NCBI GenBank assembly: GCA_934670115.1
Contig: CAKUOV010000028.1
Span: 1 to 32,871 of the forward strand
DNA from: an uncultured Eggerthellaceae bacterium
GTDB taxonomy: Bacteria; Actinomycetota; Coriobacteriia; Coriobacteriales; Eggerthellaceae
Direction: 5' to 3'
Length of the DNA: 32,871 nucleotides
Part shown: positions 15,089 to 23,750 of the stretch, one piece after another
How the letters are laid out: each line of letters opens with the position of its first letter
Numbering within the stretch: position 1 is the first letter of the stretch
Translations under genes and position numbers: made by a program
The notes under the pieces: model-generated
What the model saw: the letters and a program-made list of their open reading frames with translations, nothing else
The model's database searches: none
Told to the model about the DNA's origin: nothing

Positions 15089-15484
15089 ATGGCACTGACC
15101 GACCCCATTGCAGATATGCTTACGCGCGTGCGTAACGCTAACTCTGCTGGCAAGCAGACGGTTTCCATGCCGTCGAGCAAAAAGCTTGTCGAGATCGCTC
15201 GCATCATGGCTGAAGAAGGCTACGTTGCGGGCTATGAGGTTATTCCGGGCGAGCCGCGCGCTACGCTTGAAATCACCCTCAAGTACAGCAAGAAATCCAA
15301 GACCATCCGTGGCATCAAGCGCATCTCTAAGCCCGGTCTGCGTATTTACGCCGGCAAGGACGAACTGCCTCGCGTTCTGGGTGGTTTGGGTACCGCAATT
15401 ATTTCCACGAGCGAAGGCGTAATGGCCGACCGCGATGCTCGCATCAAGGGTATCGGTGGCGAAGTCATCGCTTACATCTGGTAG
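15089..15484 (+). CDS. rpsH: 30S ribosomal protein S8
   Basis: 131 residues, opening MALTDPIADMLTRVRNANSA and ending with GLGTAIISTSEGVMADRDA and GGEVIAYIW, the standard S8 pattern. S8 binds helix 21 of 16S rRNA and in E. coli represses its own operon at the L5 site. The CAAAGGAG site precedes the ATG. Confidence 0.98.
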   Translation: MALTDPIADMLTRVRNANSAGKQTVSMPSSKKLVEIARIMAEEGYVAGYEVIPGEPRATLEITLKYSKKSKTIRGIKRISKPGLRIYAGKDELPRVLGGLGTAIISTSEGVMADRDARIKGIGGEVIAYIW

Positions 15485-15503
15485 GAAAGGGAAGGGATAA
15501 GAT

Positions 15504-16043
15504 ATGTCACGTATCGGTAAGATGCCCATCGCCGTTCCTGCTGGCGTTGAAGTTACCATCGATGGCGCAACGGTTACGGTAAAGGGCCCCAAGGGTCAGC
15601 TTACTCGCACGTTCGCTGAAATGCTCACTATTTCCCTCAACGATGGCGTGCTCACCGTTGAGCGTCCGGATGACTCCCGTGAGGCCAAGAGCCTGCACGG
15701 CCTGACCCGCACCCTTCTGCACAACATGGTTGAAGGCGTGTCAACTGGCTTCTCTAAGAAGCTGCAGCTGGTCGGCGTTGGTTATCGTGCTGCTAAGAAG
15801 GGCAATGACCTGGAAATGCAGCTCGGCTTCTCTCATCCCGTTCTGATTGAGTGCCCCGAGAACATTTCGTTCGAGTGCCCCTCTCAGACTGAGATCATCG
15901 TTTCCGGCATCAGCAAAGAGCAAGTTGGTCAGGTTGCCGCTAACATTCGCAAGTGGCGCAAGCCTGAGCCTTACAAGGGCAAAGGTATTCGCTACGAGGG
16001 CGAGAATGTACGTCGTAAGGCCGGCAAAGCTGGCAAGGACTAA
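15504..16043 (+). CDS. rplF: 50S ribosomal protein L6
   Basis: 179 residues, opening MSRIGKMPIAVPAGVEV, with two similar alpha/beta domains and the C-terminal signature PEPYKGKGIRYEGENVRRKAGKAGK. L6 lies near the elongation-factor binding site. GGAAAGGGAAGGG supplies the ribosome site. Confidence 0.98.
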   Translation: MSRIGKMPIAVPAGVEVTIDGATVTVKGPKGQLTRTFAEMLTISLNDGVLTVERPDDSREAKSLHGLTRTLLHNMVEGVSTGFSKKLQLVGVGYRAAKKGNDLEMQLGFSHPVLIECPENISFECPSQTEIIVSGISKEQVGQVAANIRKWRKPEPYKGKGIRYEGENVRRKAGKAGKD

Positions 16044-16074
16044 CGCATAACGGTATCTGATTGAAGGGATTATC

Positions 16075-16443
16075 ATGAATAAACTTCAGAAAAAGCAAGC
16101 CGGTTTGCGTCGTCGCCATCGTCGTGTTCGCGGCAAGATTTCCGGCACTGCAGCTCGTCCGCGTTTGTGCGTGACCCGCAGCAATTCTAACATTTACGTT
16201 CAGTTCGTCGATGACACTCAGAACAAAACGCTTCTGGGCATTTCCACCCTGGGCGCTGACTTCAAGGCTACCGGTAAGAACGGTGCCAACATTGAAGGCG
16301 CTAAGGAATTCGGCGCAATCGTTGGCAAGAAAGCCATTGAAGCTGGCATCACGACCATCGTGTTTGACCGCGGTGGCAACCTGTATCACGGTCGCGTGAA
16401 GGCTTTGGCCGAAGCTGCCCGTGAAGCAGGTCTGGTATTCTAA
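16075..16443 (+). CDS. rplR: 50S ribosomal protein L18
   Basis: 122 residues: a basic N-terminal tail (RRRHRRVRGKISGTAARPRL) and a fold ending in DRGGNLYHGRVKALAEAAREAGL. L18 carries 5S rRNA into the large subunit with L5. A GAAGGGA site precedes the ATG. Confidence 0.98.
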   Translation: MNKLQKKQAGLRRRHRRVRGKISGTAARPRLCVTRSNSNIYVQFVDDTQNKTLLGISTLGADFKATGKNGANIEGAKEFGAIVGKKAIEAGITTIVFDRGGNLYHGRVKALAEAAREAGLVF

Positions 16444-16458
16444 GGAGAGAAGGAAGCT

Positions 16459-16986
16459 ATGGCTCGCAATAATAAGCAAGAAAATGCCGGGGCTCCTGAG
16501 CTCCAGGAACGCGTGGTTTACATCAACCGCGTTTCCAAGACCGTTAAGGGTGGTCGTCGCATGGCTTTCACCGCTCTGGTCGTTGTAGGCGACGGAGAGG
16601 GTCATGTTGGCGTTGGTATGGGCAAGTCCGCCGAAGTGCCGAACGCTATCAAGAAGGGCGTCGAGGACGCAAAGAAGAACATGTTCTCGGTTGCTTTGAC
16701 TCCCGAGGGCACGCTGCCCCACGAGATCATGGGCGAATATGGCGCTGGCCGCGTTCTGCTGAAGCCGGCTCTGCCTGGTACCGGTGTTATGGCCGGCGGC
16801 CCTGTTCGTGCCGTCATGGAGCTTGCTGGTGTTAAGAACTGCATCACCAAGTCTCTGGGCACCGACAACTGCCTGAACATTGTGAAGGCAGCTGCAGAAG
16901 GCCTTAAGCTCATGGAGACTCCGCAGGAAGTTGCTGCTCGTCGTGGCGTTTCCGTTGCAAAGATCTTCGGCACCAAGGAGGCATAA
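16459..16986 (+). CDS. rpsE: 30S ribosomal protein S5
   Basis: 175 residues with a double-stranded RNA-binding-like N-terminal domain (ERVVYINRVSKTVKGGRR and VGVGMGKSAEVPNAI) and the C-terminal LAGVKNCITKSLGTDN region. S5 contributes to decoding accuracy and mRNA unwinding. The stop lies two bases before L30. Confidence 0.98.
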   Translation: MARNNKQENAGAPELQERVVYINRVSKTVKGGRRMAFTALVVVGDGEGHVGVGMGKSAEVPNAIKKGVEDAKKNMFSVALTPEGTLPHEIMGEYGAGRVLLKPALPGTGVMAGGPVRAVMELAGVKNCITKSLGTDNCLNIVKAAAEGLKLMETPQEVAARRGVSVAKIFGTKEA

Positions 16987-16988
16987 TC

Positions 16989-17174
16989 ATGGCAGAGAAG
17001 ACGCTTCGCGTTACGCAAATCAAGAGCACCATCGGTCGTCCGAAGGATCAGGGTCTGACCCTGAAAGCTCTGGGTCTGGGCAAGATCGGTCGCACCGTTG
17101 AGAAAGTTGATAATCCCAGCGTTCGCGGCATGATTTTCAAGGTTAAGCATCTGGTTAAGGTCGAAGAGATTTAA
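16989..17174 (+). CDS. rpmD: 50S ribosomal protein L30
   Basis: 61 residues, the bacterial length, with LRVTQIKSTIGRPKDQGLTLKALGLGKIGRTVE-type sequence characteristic of L30. It starts directly after S5, with AAGGAGG overlapping the S5 end. It is followed by a long untranslated gap before L15. Confidence 0.97.
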   Translation: MAEKTLRVTQIKSTIGRPKDQGLTLKALGLGKIGRTVEKVDNPSVRGMIFKVKHLVKVEEI

Positions 17175-17348
17175 TCTTATCGACTAGATGCAAATTAACG
17201 AAACATATTATTTTCGGTAGTGTACAATATGCGTTGCATGCATCGATTTGGGCATGCAACGCATGTGCATGTATAAAGGAAGTTGGCTGGCGGCGAGCTG
17301 CCAGCACGAATGCAGAACGCATTCGCAAGCGAAAAAGGAGTTTTGAAC
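17175..17348 (+). promoter_or_regulatory. Structured leader region upstream of L15
   Basis: This 174-base gap begins AT-rich and carries three perfect inverted repeats in a row: a 13-bp stem ATGCGTTGCATGC (17229-17241) / GCATGCAACGCAT (17252-17264); GCTGGC (17286-17291) / GCCAGC (17300-17305); and CGAATGC (17307-17313) / GCATTCG (17319-17325). TACAAT at 17223-17228 could be a -10 element, but no good -35 is seen. AAGGAG at 17335-17340 is the L15 ribosome site. No T-run follows the hairpins, so this is not a simple terminator. Confidence 0.6.
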
Positions 17349-17798
17349 ATGGAATTAAAAGATTTGCAACCTGCAGAGGGCTCTCGTCATTCTCGCAAGC
17401 GCGTTGGCCGCGGTAGCGGTTCTGGTCATGGTAAGACTGCTGGCCGTGGTATGAATGGTCAGAAGTCCCGTGCTGGTGGCGGTAAGGGCAATGGTTTTGA
17501 GGGCGGCCAGACTCCGCTGGCTCGTCGTCTTCCTAAACTCCCCGGCTTCACCAACATCAACCGTGTTGAGTACCTGCCGGTGAACGTTGCTCGTTTGGAA
17601 GAAAAATTCGAAGCAGGTGCAGTTGTCGATGGCGCAAGCATGAAGGCTGCTGGCATTATCAAGCATGAAGATGCGCTGGTTAAGGTTTTGGGCGACGGTG
17701 AAATCACCAAGGCTCTGACCGTTAAGGTTGACAAAGTTTCTGCTTCCGCTAAGGCGAAGATTGAAGCAGCTGGAGGAAAGGTTGAAGCGCCTTGCTAA
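17349..17798 (+). CDS. rplO: 50S ribosomal protein L15
   Basis: 149 residues from the ATG at 17349, opening MELKDLQPAEGSRHSRKRVGRG, with the glycine/arginine-rich extension (GSGSGHGKTAGRGMNGQKSR) and the conserved FEGGQTPLARRLPKLPGF. An upstream in-frame start at 17283 would translate through the leader hairpins and lacks family similarity. Its stop overlaps the SecY start. Confidence 0.97.
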   Translation: MELKDLQPAEGSRHSRKRVGRGSGSGHGKTAGRGMNGQKSRAGGGKGNGFEGGQTPLARRLPKLPGFTNINRVEYLPVNVARLEEKFEAGAVVDGASMKAAGIIKHEDALVKVLGDGEITKALTVKVDKVSASAKAKIEAAGGKVEAPC

Positions 17799-19072
17799 GC
17801 TCGATTGTTGACGCATTCAAGGTTCCCGAGCTGCGTAAGAAGATTCTCTTCACGCTCGCTATCCTTGCGTTGTACCGTTTTGGCTCGTATGTGCCCGTTC
17901 CGGGCATTCCGTTCCATGAGTTCGCCGTGTCCTTTGAGAATTCGGGCGTTTCTATGGCAATGCTTGACCTGTTTACTGGTGGCGCATTGTCGAACTTCTC
18001 CGTGTTCTCGCTGGGCATCATGCCCTATATCACTGCATCTATTATTATGCAGCTGATGCAGACGGTTATTCCTGCCGTTGGTAACTGGGCACGTGAAGGT
18101 GAAACCGGCCGTAAAAAGATTACCCAGGTGACTCGTTATCTGACCTTGGGTTTGGGCCTGATCAACGCTATTGGTTACCTGTTGCTCTTCAAATCGGCTG
18201 CTTATGGCGTCACCTTCTCGAGCGAAGTTCCGGAACTTCTTTCCGACTTCTTGGTTGTATTTACCCTGGTTGCTGGCACGGCGTTCATCATGTGGATGGG
18301 CGAACTTATCACTCAGCGTGGTGTAGGCAACGGTATGTCTCTTATCATCTTTGTGAGCATCGTTTCCCGCGTGCCGTCTGCAATCTTCTCTTCCATCAGC
18401 ACGAACAACGATCCGGGCATGGGCATTGCGGTCACCGTTCTGACGCTTGCCATTATTTTGGTCATCATTCCGTTGATCATTTATGTCGAGCGCGCACAGC
18501 GCCGTATCCCGGTGAAGTATGCAAGCCGTGTTGCTGGACGCAAGATGATGGGTGGCCAGTCCACCTACATTCCGCTGAAGGTTAACTCTGCGGGTGTTAT
18601 CCCCATCATCTTCGCAAGCTGCATTTTGTATTTCCCGGCCCAGTTGGCTGCATTGTTTAACGTAGGTTGGTTGACTACGTTCGCCGATGCAATCTCTACG
18701 GGTTGGATTAACTGGATTCTGACGATTCTGCTTATTGTGTTCTTCGCTTACTTCTACACCAGCATGGTGTTCAATCCTGAAGACACTGCAAGCAATATTC
18801 AGAAGCAGGGCGGCTTTATCCCGGGTATTCGTCCTGGTAAAGCAACGGTTGATTACATCCGCAGTGTTATTCGCCACATCACGCTGCCCGGCGGCGTGTT
18901 CATTGCGGCAATTGCTGTTGTGCCTACGATTATTTTCTTCTTCACGGGCAACAACTTGGTGCAGGCATTCGGCGGTACGTCTATTCTGATTATGATTGGC
19001 GTTGCCCTGGATACCATGGCGAAAGTCGATTCGCAGTTGCGTGAGTACAACTACGACGGTTTCTTTAAGTAG
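17792..19072 (+). CDS. secY: Protein translocase subunit SecY
   Basis: 426 residues with about ten membrane helices. It begins LSSIVDAFKVPELRKKILFT and includes IMPYITASIIMQLMQ, GVGNGMSLIIF and YFYTSMVFNPEDTASNIQKQGGFIPGIRPGK, all classical SecY motifs. It forms the SecYEG channel. The start is TTG at 17792 inside the last codons of L15, with GGAGGAAAGG about 10 bases upstream. The last codons and stop lie in a 17-base tandem duplication. Confidence 0.97.
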   Translation: MLSSIVDAFKVPELRKKILFTLAILALYRFGSYVPVPGIPFHEFAVSFENSGVSMAMLDLFTGGALSNFSVFSLGIMPYITASIIMQLMQTVIPAVGNWAREGETGRKKITQVTRYLTLGLGLINAIGYLLLFKSAAYGVTFSSEVPELLSDFLVVFTLVAGTAFIMWMGELITQRGVGNGMSLIIFVSIVSRVPSAIFSSISTNNDPGMGIAVTVLTLAIILVIIPLIIYVERAQRRIPVKYASRVAGRKMMGGQSTYIPLKVNSAGVIPIIFASCILYFPAQLAALFNVGWLTTFADAISTGWINWILTILLIVFFAYFYTSMVFNPEDTASNIQKQGGFIPGIRPGKATVDYIRSVIRHITLPGGVFIAAIAVVPTIIFFFTGNNLVQAFGGTSILIMIGVALDTMAKVDSQLREYNYDGFFK

Positions 19073-19087
19073 ACGGTTTCTTTAAGT
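19055..19087 (+). repeat. 17-bp tandem duplication at the SecY stop codon
   Basis: GACGGTTTCTTTAAGT occurs at 19055-19070 and again at 19072-19087, a perfect 16-base repeat with period 17. The SecY stop TAG (19070-19072) sits at the junction. The second copy fills most of the SecY-Adk gap. Confidence 0.9.
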
Positions 19088-19102
19088 TAGGGGAGGAAAG
19101 GC

Positions 19103-19729
19103 ATGAATATTGTTCTTCTCGGCGCTCCTGGTGCCGGCAAGGGTACGCAAGCTGCTTTTCTGGTTGAAGAATTCGGTATTCCGCACATCTCCACGGGCGA
19201 CATTCTGCGCGCTGCCGTGAAAGATCAAACCGAACTCGGTTTGAAGGCTAAAGGCTACATGGACGCAGGCGATTTGGTTCCCGATGATTTGATCATTGAC
19301 CTGATGCGTGAGCGTTTCCAGCAGCCCGACACCCAAAAGGGCGTTATTCTGGACGGCTTCCCCCGCACCACCACGCAAGCGGTGGCGCTGGAGGCAATGA
19401 TGGCCGACCTGAACCGTCCTCTGGATGCTGCGTTGCTTATCGACGTTGCTCCTGAAGTCATTATCAATCGCTTGTGCTCTCGTCGTATGTGCAAGGAGTG
19501 CGGCTACATTGGCACCGCTGCCGATGCCGCATGCCCCAAGTGCGGTGGCGAGATGTACCAGCGCGACGATGACAACGAGGCAACGGTTCGCAATCGTCTT
19601 GACGTGTATGCAACTTCCACGTCTCCGCTGATTGATTACTATCGCGGCTGCGACAAGCTGGTCTCCGTTGATGGCGATCGCGATCCGAAGGAAGTTTACG
19701 TTGACGTAAAGGCGCGCTTGGGTCTGTAA
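19103..19729 (+). CDS. adk: Adenylate kinase with zinc-binding lid
   Basis: 208 residues. The P-loop GAPGAGKGTQ is at residues 7-16, HISTGDILR and DGFPRTTTQA follow, and the lid carries C130, C133, C144 and C147 (CKEC and CPKC), so zinc binding is likely. It interconverts 2 ADP with ATP and AMP. It is the last gene of the ribosomal operon; the usual next genes map and infA are absent. GGGAGGAAAGG precedes the ATG. Confidence 0.98.
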   Translation: MNIVLLGAPGAGKGTQAAFLVEEFGIPHISTGDILRAAVKDQTELGLKAKGYMDAGDLVPDDLIIDLMRERFQQPDTQKGVILDGFPRTTTQAVALEAMMADLNRPLDAALLIDVAPEVIINRLCSRRMCKECGYIGTAADAACPKCGGEMYQRDDDNEATVRNRLDVYATSTSPLIDYYRGCDKLVSVDGDRDPKEVYVDVKARLGL

Positions 19730-19802
19730 AAGTCCCGCGAATGTTTGCGCAAGCAGTCCTTTTTTTGCGGGCGGCAGCGATATCGCTGAAAAGCAAAACT
19801 TG

Positions 19803-19840
19803 AAATTGGCTCTCTTCTGGGAAGGGGGCCAATTTTTTTT
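19803..19840 (+). terminator. Terminator of the L2-Adk operon
   Basis: AAATTGGC (19803-19810) pairs with GCCAATTT (19828-19835), with further CTTC/GAAG pairing inside, and the descending arm runs into a block of eight T (19833-19840). Confidence 0.9.
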
Positions 19841-20009
19841 ATCTTGCACGTCTTTTTTCTGTTCGCATCGCAAGCGTTCCTTCACTAACCGCGCACAAGT
19901 TGCTTTTGTTTTCGCCGTTGAGGCACGCTATAGCGCAGATGGGGTAATCCTTGCGTGAAAAAGCCGTGGCGCACGGTATCATGAGCGCGAGAGAGGTGCA
20001 TCAATTTGC

Positions 20010-20029
20010 ATGCGCTTTGCGAAGCGCAT
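20010..20029. promoter_or_regulatory. Candidate operator upstream of nifJ
   Basis: ATGCGCTT (20010-20017) and AAGCGCAT (20022-20029) are perfect inverted repeats around TGCG. Its centre lies about 46 bases before the predicted transcript start, the place where an activator or repressor could act on a promoter lacking a good -35. Confidence 0.45.
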
Positions 20030-20050
20030 TGCCGCTACGCTCACGCACCT

Positions 20051-20059
20051 TGCTATATT
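20051..20059 (+). promoter_or_regulatory. Extended -10 promoter for nifJ
   Basis: TGCTATATT is an extended -10 element (TGn + TATATT at 20054-20059). No -35 match stands 16-18 bases upstream. The transcript would start near 20066, giving a leader of about 50 bases. Confidence 0.5.
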
Positions 20060-20114
20060 TATGACAATGTGAAGCCTTACTGCAGCGCAACACCCCTATC
20101 TAAGGAGAGGATGT

Positions 20115-23100
20115 ATGGCAAGAGAACTTAAATCCATGGATGGCAACAATGCGGCAGCATATGTCTCCTATGCGTTCACGGAAGTTGCAGGCATTTACCC
20201 CATTACGCCTTCGAGCCCTATGGCCGACTACGTTGATCAATGGGCAGCTCAGGGCAAGAAAAACATTTTCGGGACCACGGTTGAAGTGTGCGAAATGCAA
20301 TCCGAAGGCGGAGCTGCGGGCGTTGTGCACGGTTCTTTGACGGCAGGTGCTCTGACCACAACGTACACCGCTTCTCAGGGCTTGCTCCTGATGATCCCGA
20401 ACATGTACAAGATTGCAGCCGAGCAGCTCCCGTGCGTGTTCCACGTAAGTGCGCGTACCGTGGCAACGCAGTCCCTTAACATCTTCGGCGATCATTCCGA
20501 CGTTATGGCGTGCCGCCAGACCGGTTTTGCCATGCTCGCCGAAGGCAACGTGCAAGAAGTCATGGACCTTTCCGCGGTTGCGCACTTGTCGGCAATTAAG
20601 GGGCGCATGCCGTTTTTGAACTTCTTCGACGGCTTCCGCACCTCCCATGAGGTCCAGAAAATCGCTCTGTGGGATTACGAAGACCTTAAAGAGCTGTGCG
20701 ATATGGATGCCGTACGTGATTTCCGCAAGCATTGCTTGAATCCGGAGCATCCGGCGGCGCGCGGCTCGCACGAAAACGGCGACATCTTCTTCCAGCATCG
20801 CGAGGCTTGCAACAGCCATTATGATGAGCTGCCGCAGGTTGTGGAAGATTGCATGAACGCGGTGAACGCCAAGTTGGGCACCGATTACCAGCTGTTCAAT
20901 TACTATGGCGCCGAAGACGCCGATCGCGTGATTGTTGCCATGGGCTCTGTTTGCGACGTTGCGGAAGAAGTCATTGATTACCTGAACGCGCATGGCGAAA
21001 AAGTCGGCCTGATCAAGGTGCGCCTGTATCGCCCGTTTGCTTCCGACCGCTTCGTGAAGGCCATTCCGGCAACGTGCACGAAGATTGCCGTTCTGGATCG
21101 CACGAAAGAGCCGGGCTCGGTGGGCGAGCCGCTGTTCCAAGATGTCGTGAGTGCGCTGTACTCCCAGGGCAAGAGCGACATCACGGTAACGGGCGGCCGT
21201 TACGGCCTGGGCTCGAAGGACACGCCTCCTTCGTCGCTGTTCGCCGTGTACAAAGAGCTGGAGAAGGATGCTCCCAAGCCTCGTTTCACCATTGGCATTG
21301 TGGACGATGTTACGAACCTGAGTCTTCCCGAAGATCCCGATTGCCCCAACACCGCAGCTCCGGGTACCATCGAGTGCAAGTTCTGGGGTCTGGGCGGCGA
21401 TGGCACCGTGGGCGCGAACAAGAACTCCATCAAGATTATCGGCGACCACACCGACAAGTATGTCCAGGCGTACTTCCAGTACGACTCCAAGAAGACGGGC
21501 GGCGTGACCATCAGCCATCTGCGCTTTGGCGACGAGCCTATCAGGAGCCCCTACTACATCAACAAGGCCGACTTCGTGGCGTGCCACAACCCGTCGTACG
21601 TGATTAAGGGCTTCCGCATGGTCAACGACGTGAAGCCGGGCGGCGTGTTCATGATCAACTGCCAGTGGACTCCCAAAGAGCTGGAGAAGCATCTGAATGC
21701 CGAAGCAAAGCGCTACATTGCGCAAAACAATATTCAGCTCTACCTGATTAACGCTATTGACCTGGCAAAACAGGTTGGCATGGGTAAGCGCACGAACACT
21801 ATTCTGCAGTCCGCGTTCTTCTCGCTGGCGGGTGTTTTGCCGCAAGAAGTGGCCATTGCTTACATGAAAGATGCGGCAACAAAGTCCTACATCAAGAAGG
21901 GCCAAGACGTTGTTGATTGCAACCATAAGGCAATCGATGCGGGCGCTACGGCGTTCGTGAAGGTTGATGTGCCGGCATCGTGGGCCGATGCGCAGGACGA
22001 ACCGCAGGAGAACACACTTGCAGGCGACCCCGCGCTGGTGAAGATGGTTTCCGACATCATGCAGCCTGTTGCGCGCATGGATGGCGACCGCCTGCCAGTG
22101 TCTGCCTTCGCCGATCGCGCCGATGGTCAGTTCGAGCTGGGCGCGGCAGCCTATGAGAAGCGTGGCGTGGCCGTGAGCATTCCGGAATGGCATGCTGAAA
22201 AGTGCGCCCAGTGCAACAGCTGCGCGTTCGTGTGTCCGCATGCAACGCTGCGTCCGTTTGCGCTTTCGGGCGAAGAAGCTGCTGCTGCACCGGAAAAGAC
22301 GCGCCTGATGCCGTTCAAGGCCGGCAAGGGCAAGGGCAAGTACCTGTACACCATGGCGGTGTCGCCGCTTGACTGCATGGGCTGCGGCGTGTGCATTGGC
22401 CAGTGCCCCACCGAGGCGTTGACCATGGTTCCCGCCGATACGCAGCAGGCTCAGCAGGAAGTATTCGATTACTGCGTGTCTCACGTTACGGAAAAACCCG
22501 AGGTCACGGACGGAACGCAGAAGGGTTCGCAGTTCAAGCAGCCGCTGCTTGAGTTCTCGGGCAGCTGCGCTGGTTGCGCTGAAACGTCGTATGCGCGCCT
22601 GGTTACCCAGCTGTTCGGCGACCGCATGTACATCGCAAACGCCACGGGCTGCTCTTCCATTTGGGGCAACCCCGCTGCAACGTCTCCGTACACGGTGAAC
22701 AAGCAGGGTCACGGCCCGGCATGGTGCAACTCGCTGTTCGAGGACAACGCGGAATTCGGCATGGGCATGATGCTTGGCTACAACGCCGTGCGCGAGAAGA
22801 TCATCGCCCACACGCAGAACATCCTGGAAAGCGACAAGCACGATTCCGAGACGAAAGCCGCAGCTCAGGTATGGCTTGAGGCGAAGGATAGCGCCGAGGA
22901 AAGCAAAGCCGCAGCGAAGGATTACCTTGATGCTTTGGCTCCGGCGGCCGAAGAGGGCTGCCCCGACGCCCTGGCAATCATCGAGAACAAGGAATTCCTG
23001 ACGAAGAAATCCTTCTGGATCTTCGGTGGCGACGGTTGGGCCTACGACATTGGCTACGGCGGCCTTGATCACGTGATTGCTTCCGGTAATGACGTGAACA

Positions 23101-23660
23101 TTTTCGTTTTCGATACCGAGGTTTACTCCAACACCGGCGGTCAGGCTTCGAAGGCGTCCAATATTGGTCAGGTTGCCCAGTTCGCGGCTGCTGGTAAGGA
23201 CATCAAGAAGAAGAGCTTGGCGGAAATTGCCATGAGCTACGGCTATGTTTATGTTGCTCAAGTTGCAATGGGTGCTCGACCTGCGCAAACACTGAAGGCA
23301 ATCCAGGAAGCAGAAGCGTATCCCGGTCCGTCGATCATCATTGGCTACAGCCCGTGTGAGATGCACTCTATCAAGGGCGGCATGGTCAATTGCCAGACCG
23401 AAATGAAGAAGGCCGTGGAGTGCGGTTACTGGAATCTGTTCCGCTTCAATCCCGCTGCCGAGGAAGGCAAGAAGTTCACGCTGGACTGCAAGCCGCCTGC
23501 AGGAGGCTACCAGGACTTCCTTATGAACGAGGCTCGCTACAGCCGCTTGACCCGCGAGTTCCCCGAGCGTGCAACGGAGCTGTTCGGTCGCAACGAACAG
23601 GCAGCCATGGATCGCTTCGATCACTTGCTGAAGTTGAAGGACATGTACAGCGGCCTGTAA
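20115..23660 (+). CDS. nifJ: Pyruvate:ferredoxin (flavodoxin) oxidoreductase
   Basis: 1181 residues, a complete single-chain homodimeric-type enzyme that oxidises pyruvate and CoA to acetyl-CoA and CO2 with reduced ferredoxin. The order is an N-terminal pyruvate-binding domain (YPITPSSPMAD near 34), a transketolase-like domain II, a gamma-type domain, and a two-[4Fe-4S] ferredoxin domain with C697/C700/C703/C707 and C754/C757/C760/C764. The TPP domain follows with CAGC (818-821), ATGCSSIWG and GGDGWAYDIGYGG (971-983). GYSPCEMHSI supplies a late Cys. An AAGGAGAGG site precedes the ATG. It is monocistronic, ending at a bidirectional terminator. It is the central fermentative enzyme of an anaerobe. 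Confidence 0.98.
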   Translation: MARELKSMDGNNAAAYVSYAFTEVAGIYPITPSSPMADYVDQWAAQGKKNIFGTTVEVCEMQSEGGAAGVVHGSLTAGALTTTYTASQGLLLMIPNMYKIAAEQLPCVFHVSARTVATQSLNIFGDHSDVMACRQTGFAMLAEGNVQEVMDLSAVAHLSAIKGRMPFLNFFDGFRTSHEVQKIALWDYEDLKELCDMDAVRDFRKHCLNPEHPAARGSHENGDIFFQHREACNSHYDELPQVVEDCMNAVNAKLGTDYQLFNYYGAEDADRVIVAMGSVCDVAEEVIDYLNAHGEKVGLIKVRLYRPFASDRFVKAIPATCTKIAVLDRTKEPGSVGEPLFQDVVSALYSQGKSDITVTGGRYGLGSKDTPPSSLFAVYKELEKDAPKPRFTIGIVDDVTNLSLPEDPDCPNTAAPGTIECKFWGLGGDGTVGANKNSIKIIGDHTDKYVQAYFQYDSKKTGGVTISHLRFGDEPIRSPYYINKADFVACHNPSYVIKGFRMVNDVKPGGVFMINCQWTPKELEKHLNAEAKRYIAQNNIQLYLINAIDLAKQVGMGKRTNTILQSAFFSLAGVLPQEVAIAYMKDAATKSYIKKGQDVVDCNHKAIDAGATAFVKVDVPASWADAQDEPQENTLAGDPALVKMVSDIMQPVARMDGDRLPVSAFADRADGQFELGAAAYEKRGVAVSIPEWHAEKCAQCNSCAFVCPHATLRPFALSGEEAAAAPEKTRLMPFKAGKGKGKYLYTMAVSPLDCMGCGVCIGQCPTEALTMVPADTQQAQQEVFDYCVSHVTEKPEVTDGTQKGSQFKQPLLEFSGSCAGCAETSYARLVTQLFGDRMYIANATGCSSIWGNPAATSPYTVNKQGHGPAWCNSLFEDNAEFGMGMMLGYNAVREKIIAHTQNILESDKHDSETKAAAQVWLEAKDSAEESKAAAKDYLDALAPAAEEGCPDALAIIENKEFLTKKSFWIFGGDGWAYDIGYGGLDHVIASGNDVNIFVFDTEVYSNTGGQASKASNIGQVAQFAAAGKDIKKKSLAEIAMSYGYVYVAQVAMGARPAQTLKAIQEAEAYPGPSIIIGYSPCEMHSIKGGMVNCQTEMKKAVECGYWNLFRFNPAAEEGKKFTLDCKPPAGGYQDFLMNEARYSRLTREFPERATELFGRNEQAAMDRFDHLLKLKDMYSGL

Positions 23661-23750
23661 GAATAGGTGAGCATATACGCGGGCGGCGGCTGGATATCCA
23701 GCTGTCCGCCTGTAAAACAGCAGGTGAACGCAGGTTCGCCGCAAAAAATA

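Larger units (their letters stand above)
19730..20114. other. Intergenic region between adk and nifJ
   Basis: It holds the operon terminator (19803-19840), a perfect inverted repeat at 20010-20029 and an extended -10 element at 20051-20059 upstream of nifJ. Bases 19841-20009 show only a short CGCTATAGCG palindrome near 19927 and no gene. Confidence 0.6.

Noticed and set aside
17229..17264. Rho-independent terminator between L30 and L15
   Set aside because: The 13-bp stem is strong but GTGCATGTATAAAGG follows instead of a T-run.
17283..17348. N-terminal extension of L15
   Set aside because: The extra residues have no L15 similarity, cover hairpins, and the AAGGAG site fits the ATG at 17349.
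19736..19770. Second terminator directly after adk
   Set aside because: A run of seven T is present, but the CCCGC/GCGGG arms enclose the T-run rather than precede it; the hairpin at 19803 is the better terminator.
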